Source: Thermococcus sp.
Lineage (GTDB): Archaea; Methanobacteriota_B; Thermococci; Thermococcales; Thermococcaceae
NCBI GenBank assembly: GCA_027075325.1
Contig: JALTBN010000060.1
Coordinates: 156,010 to 220,009 of the forward strand
Length of the DNA: 64,000 bases
Direction: 5' to 3'
Positions 60,801 to 64,000 of this stretch are shown piece after piece (positions within the stretch are counted from its first letter, which is position 1; each line of letters begins with the position of its first letter). The notes under the pieces were generated by a model. The model did not search any database. It saw nothing but the letters and a program-made list of their open reading frames with translations, and was not told where the DNA came from. A program made the position numbers and the translations under genes.

Positions 60801-61925
60801 GTGGAGATACTCCTCCTCATAGCCCTGATGCTTGCAACGGCCAAAATAATGGGCTACATCTTTGAGAAGATCGGTCAGCCGGTAGTTCTGGGACAGCTGA
60901 TCGGGGGATTTCTCATAGGGATATTCTTTAAAACGGAACCTGTCATTCAGGAGTTCTCAAATCTTGGCGTCCTTATGCTGCTCTTTCTGGCGGGCCTTGA
61001 GAGCGAACTTGAGGAGTTCAAGCGCGTCGGAAAGCCGAGCGTTATAGTGGCTGGGGTTGGTGTCGCTGCGGCCTTCCTCTTCGGCTTTCTGGCGGCGTAT
61101 CCTTTTGTAGAGCTCCACGAAGCAGTACTATATGGAGCTATCATGACACCAACGAGCGTCAGCATAACCGTCAAGGTCCTGATGGAGCTGAGGAAGCTCA
61201 ACACGCGCGAGGGGACGACGATCCTGGCCGCGGCGGTGGTGGATGACGTGCTGGGCATACTGGTGCTCACGGTGGCGATATCCCTTCTAGCGGAGGGTAG
61301 AGTTGAGTACGACGTCCTGGCGGAGATACTCATTGAGGTGGCGGCCTTTCTCTTTGTCTTCCTTTACTTCGGTCCCAAATTCGCAGACAGGGCTTTCAGA
61401 GCCATTTCAAGGATAGACCTCCCTGAAACCAGCACTTCCTTTGCAATAATCTTCATGATACTCTTCGCCGTCCTGGCAGAACACCTCAACCTCGCCTCGA
61501 TCCTCGGTGCCTACCTGACGGGCCTGGCCCTCGGCCAGAGTTCCAGGAAGAGGGAGATAGTTGAGCACGTAAATACCCTCGGCTATTCCCTCTTCATCCC
61601 CCTCTTCTTCGTGGAAGTGGGTATGAGAGTGGAGTTGAGCTACATTCTCCACGCCGGTCTCTTCGCAGTGGTCTACACCCTGGCGGCGGTCGCGAGCAAG
61701 GTGCTGGGCTGCGGAATTGGTGCGAAGGTAGCGGGCTTTGACTGGTTCCCCTCCCTGAGAATTGGGGTGGGCATGATACCCAGGATGGGTGTTGAACTGG
61801 CAATGCTCTCTGTTGCAATGGCGAGCGGCATCGTGAGTGGTGATGCACTTACAGTGGCCATACTGATGGTCTTCACGACGACCATTATAACGCCGCCGAT
61901 CCTGAAGTGGCTCTACTCAAGGTAG
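60801..61925 (+). CDS. CPA2-family Na+(K+)/H+ antiporter (copy 2)
   Basis: [42 protein letters not shown]; paralog of preceding gene. Confidence 0.9.
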   Translation: MEILLLIALMLATAKIMGYIFEKIGQPVVLGQLIGGFLIGIFFKTEPVIQEFSNLGVLMLLFLAGLESELEEFKRVGKPSVIVAGVGVAAAFLFGFLAAYPFVELHEAVLYGAIMTPTSVSITVKVLMELRKLNTREGTTILAAAVVDDVLGILVLTVAISLLAEGRVEYDVLAEILIEVAAFLFVFLYFGPKFADRAFRAISRIDLPETSTSFAIIFMILFAVLAEHLNLASILGAYLTGLALGQSSRKREIVEHVNTLGYSLFIPLFFVEVGMRVELSYILHAGLFAVVYTLAAVASKVLGCGIGAKVAGFDWFPSLRIGVGMIPRMGVELAMLSVAMASGIVSGDALTVAILMVFTTTIITPPILKWLYSR

Positions 61926-62025
61926 CTTGGACAATCGGGTGCTCGCTGCCGATCAGCCACTGTCTGTTTCATCATTGCAACGGGACTGGCATAGCTTTTT
62001 AAATTCCTTCTCCCAGAGGGGGGAC

Positions 62026-62640
62026 ATGAGCGAGATAGGGACGATACTCAGCTCCGCACTTCTCATGCTCATCATGATAGACCCCAGTGATAAAATACTC
62101 CTCGTCAGCTTCCTGCGCGAGGACTTCCACATAGAAGATATAAAGGCCCTCATAATAAGGGCCAACCTCATAGGCTTCCTCCTCCTTGCCAGCTTTGCTG
62201 TTGCCGGCCAGATAATCCTCCAGGATATCTTTCACATCGACATAAACGCCCTCCGTGTTGCGGGTGGCTTCGTCCTTTTTAAGATAGGCTTTGATGCCCT
62301 TGAGAGCGGGGGTATGTTCACCCTCAAGAGGGAGAAGGATATCCTCGCTCTGGCGGCAGTTCCGGTGGCCATGCCCCTGATAGCCGGCCCCGCTTCAATA
62401 ACCGCTGTGATAACCATGACAGCTGAGTATGGCTACTTTGTCTCCCTCACTGCGACTGCAATAGCGATAGTAATCGTCGCGCTCTCAATGTTCGTTGCCC
62501 TCTATATGATGAGCTCCGTTAACAAGAGTGCCCTCAGTATAACTATTAGGATAATAGGTCTCTTCATCATGGCCATTGGGGCGCAGATGATGGTCGAGGG
62601 GGTCATAGGGATATACCTGCTCATGACCTCCACGGGGTAA
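62026..62640 (+). CDS. MarC-family membrane protein
   Basis: [55 protein letters not shown]. Confidence 0.88.
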   Translation: MSEIGTILSSALLMLIMIDPSDKILLVSFLREDFHIEDIKALIIRANLIGFLLLASFAVAGQIILQDIFHIDINALRVAGGFVLFKIGFDALESGGMFTLKREKDILALAAVPVAMPLIAGPASITAVITMTAEYGYFVSLTATAIAIVIVALSMFVALYMMSSVNKSALSITIRIIGLFIMAIGAQMMVEGVIGIYLLMTSTG

Positions 62641-62713
62641 CTCGTCGCATCGTCAAACCCCGCTGGGCTAACCTTTTAACCCCTTCCACTTTTCCCGGAG
62701 AGGAGGGTTGAGA

Positions 62714-64000
62714 ATGAAGAGGCTTGAGAAGGTTAAGGGAACGCGAGACCTGCTCCCCGAGGAGATGATGAAGAGGAGATGGGTCTTCGAGAGAATAAGG
62801 GAAGTCTTCGAGCGCTATAACTTTCACGAGGTTCTCACGCCCACCTTTGAGTACACCGAGCTTTTCAAGCTCAGGAGCGGCGAAGAGGTCGTCAAGCAAC
62901 TCTACGCCTTTGACGACAAAGGTGGCCGGAACATATCTCTCCGCCCCGATATGACGTCAAGCGTCGCCCGCCTGTATGTTAACTCCTTCCAGAACGCTCC
63001 GAAGCCGATAAAGTGGTACTACATCGCCAACATGTTCCGGTATGAGGAGCCACAGAGCGGCCGCTTTAGGGAGTTCTGGCAGGCGGGGGTTGAGCTCCTC
63101 GGTAGCGACAGGGTTGAGGCAGATGCGGAGGTTATAGCGCTCTTCGTCGAGAGCTACCTAGCGACCGGTTTAGAGGACTTCACCGTAAACATCGGCGACC
63201 GCGTTCTCCTCGACGAATTTGCAAAGATGCTCGGCGTTGAAGACGACATTGGCCTGATGAGGCTCATAGACAAGAAGGACAAGATGAGCAGGGAGGAATT
63301 CGTTGGAGCGCTCAGGGAGTTCGGTTTGAGCGATGATGCCATTGAGAAGGTTCTCGCGCTGGTTGAAATTAAGGGCCTCCCCGATGAGGTCCTTCCAAAG
63401 GCCGAGGAGCTTTTCACAAGCGATGAAGCAAAAGCGGAGATAGGCAGACTATACGAACTCGTTGACCTCCTCGATGCCTACGGCGTCTCAAGGTGGATAA
63501 GGATAGACCTTGGAATCGCGAGGGGCTTTGACTACTACACCAGCGTCGTCTTTGAGGCGATAGCCCCAAATGACCTTGGAATCGGCTCGATAGGAGGCGG
63601 AGGAAGGTACGACAACCTCATAGAGGTCTTCGGCGGGAAGCCGACTCCTGCTACAGGCTTCGCCATAGGTATTGAAAGGCTCATTCCGATTCTCGAGTGG
63701 AAGGGACTGATTCCAGAACCGAAGCTCAGGCCGGACGTCTACGTCATACCCATTGGTGGGGATAGGAAAGTCAGGAAGACTTCCATAGGGATAGTCAGGG
63801 GTCTCAGGGAGGCGATGGTAAGGGTAGACATCGAGCTGACCGGGAGGAAGCTGAGGAAGGCCCTCGACTACGCCGGAAGGCTCGGTGTTCCCTATGTTGT
63901 TCTCGTTGGCAGGAAAGATTTAGAAGCCGGGAAGGTTACCCTTAGGGATATGAAAAGCGGAGAACAGAAGAGTCTAAGGAAGGAGGAAGTAGCTGGGGAG
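62714..64000 (+). CDS. hisS: Histidyl-tRNA synthetase (runs off window end)
   Basis: KVKGTRDLLPEEMMKRRWVFERI, FDDKGGRNISLRPDMTSSVAR, GGGGRYDNLIEVFG. Confidence 0.95.
   Translation, partial: MKRLEKVKGTRDLLPEEMMKRRWVFERIREVFERYNFHEVLTPTFEYTELFKLRSGEEVVKQLYAFDDKGGRNISLRPDMTSSVARLYVNSFQNAPKPIKWYYIANMFRYEEPQSGRFREFWQAGVELLGSDRVEADAEVIALFVESYLATGLEDFTVNIGDRVLLDEFAKMLGVEDDIGLMRLIDKKDKMSREEFVGALREFGLSDDAIEKVLALVEIKGLPDEVLPKAEELFTSDEAKAEIGRLYELVDLLDAYGVSRWIRIDLGIARGFDYYTSVVFEAIAPNDLGIGSIGGGGRYDNLIEVFGGKPTPATGFAIGIERLIPILEWKGLIPEPKLRPDVYVIPIGGDRKVRKTSIGIVRGLREAMVRVDIELTGRKLRKALDYAGRLGVPYVVLVGRKDLEAGKVTLRDMKSGEQKSLRKEEVAGE

Overview
This window looks like a chromosomal segment of a Thermococcus-like hyperthermophilic archaeon: compact genes, TATA/BRE promoters, MinD-type HypB, the porG/vorDAB/porDAB cluster, TrkA/SecDF, Kae1 and Elp3. 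The left 27 kb is a hydrogen-metabolism island. It holds [NiFe]-hydrogenase maturation genes (hypA, MinD-type hypB, protease, NikR, hypC, hypD, hypF, hypE) and a minus-strand operon of about 12 kb. That operon encodes a molybdopterin oxidoreductase plus a membrane [NiFe] hydrogenase resembling formate hydrogenlyase, and ends in a MobA-like gene. Next come acs (AMP-forming), a CooC-like ATPase, a cysteine desulfurase and the POR/VOR cluster. The right half is mostly housekeeping genes with a few uncharacterised genes. Main observations: (i) five perfect matches, plus near matches, to the extended SurR motif GTTn3AACn5GTT, all in intergenic regions of the hydrogen/sulfur island; (ii) three near-identical palindromes at the predicted promoters of the formate-dehydrogenase-like operon, an adjacent TetR-family regulator, and the DUF302/hypC divergent promoter; (iii) a hydrogenase-protease paralog that appears to have lost all three metal ligands, and a HypC paralog lacking Cys2 and the conserved His; (iv) an 'FdhA' whose active-site Cys is not followed by the His, and which lacks the Arg, characteristic of formate dehydrogenases; (v) a single-repeat TBP-like small protein upstream of a cysteine desulfurase. 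All calls were made by eye from the sequence and supplied ORFs; no searches were run.
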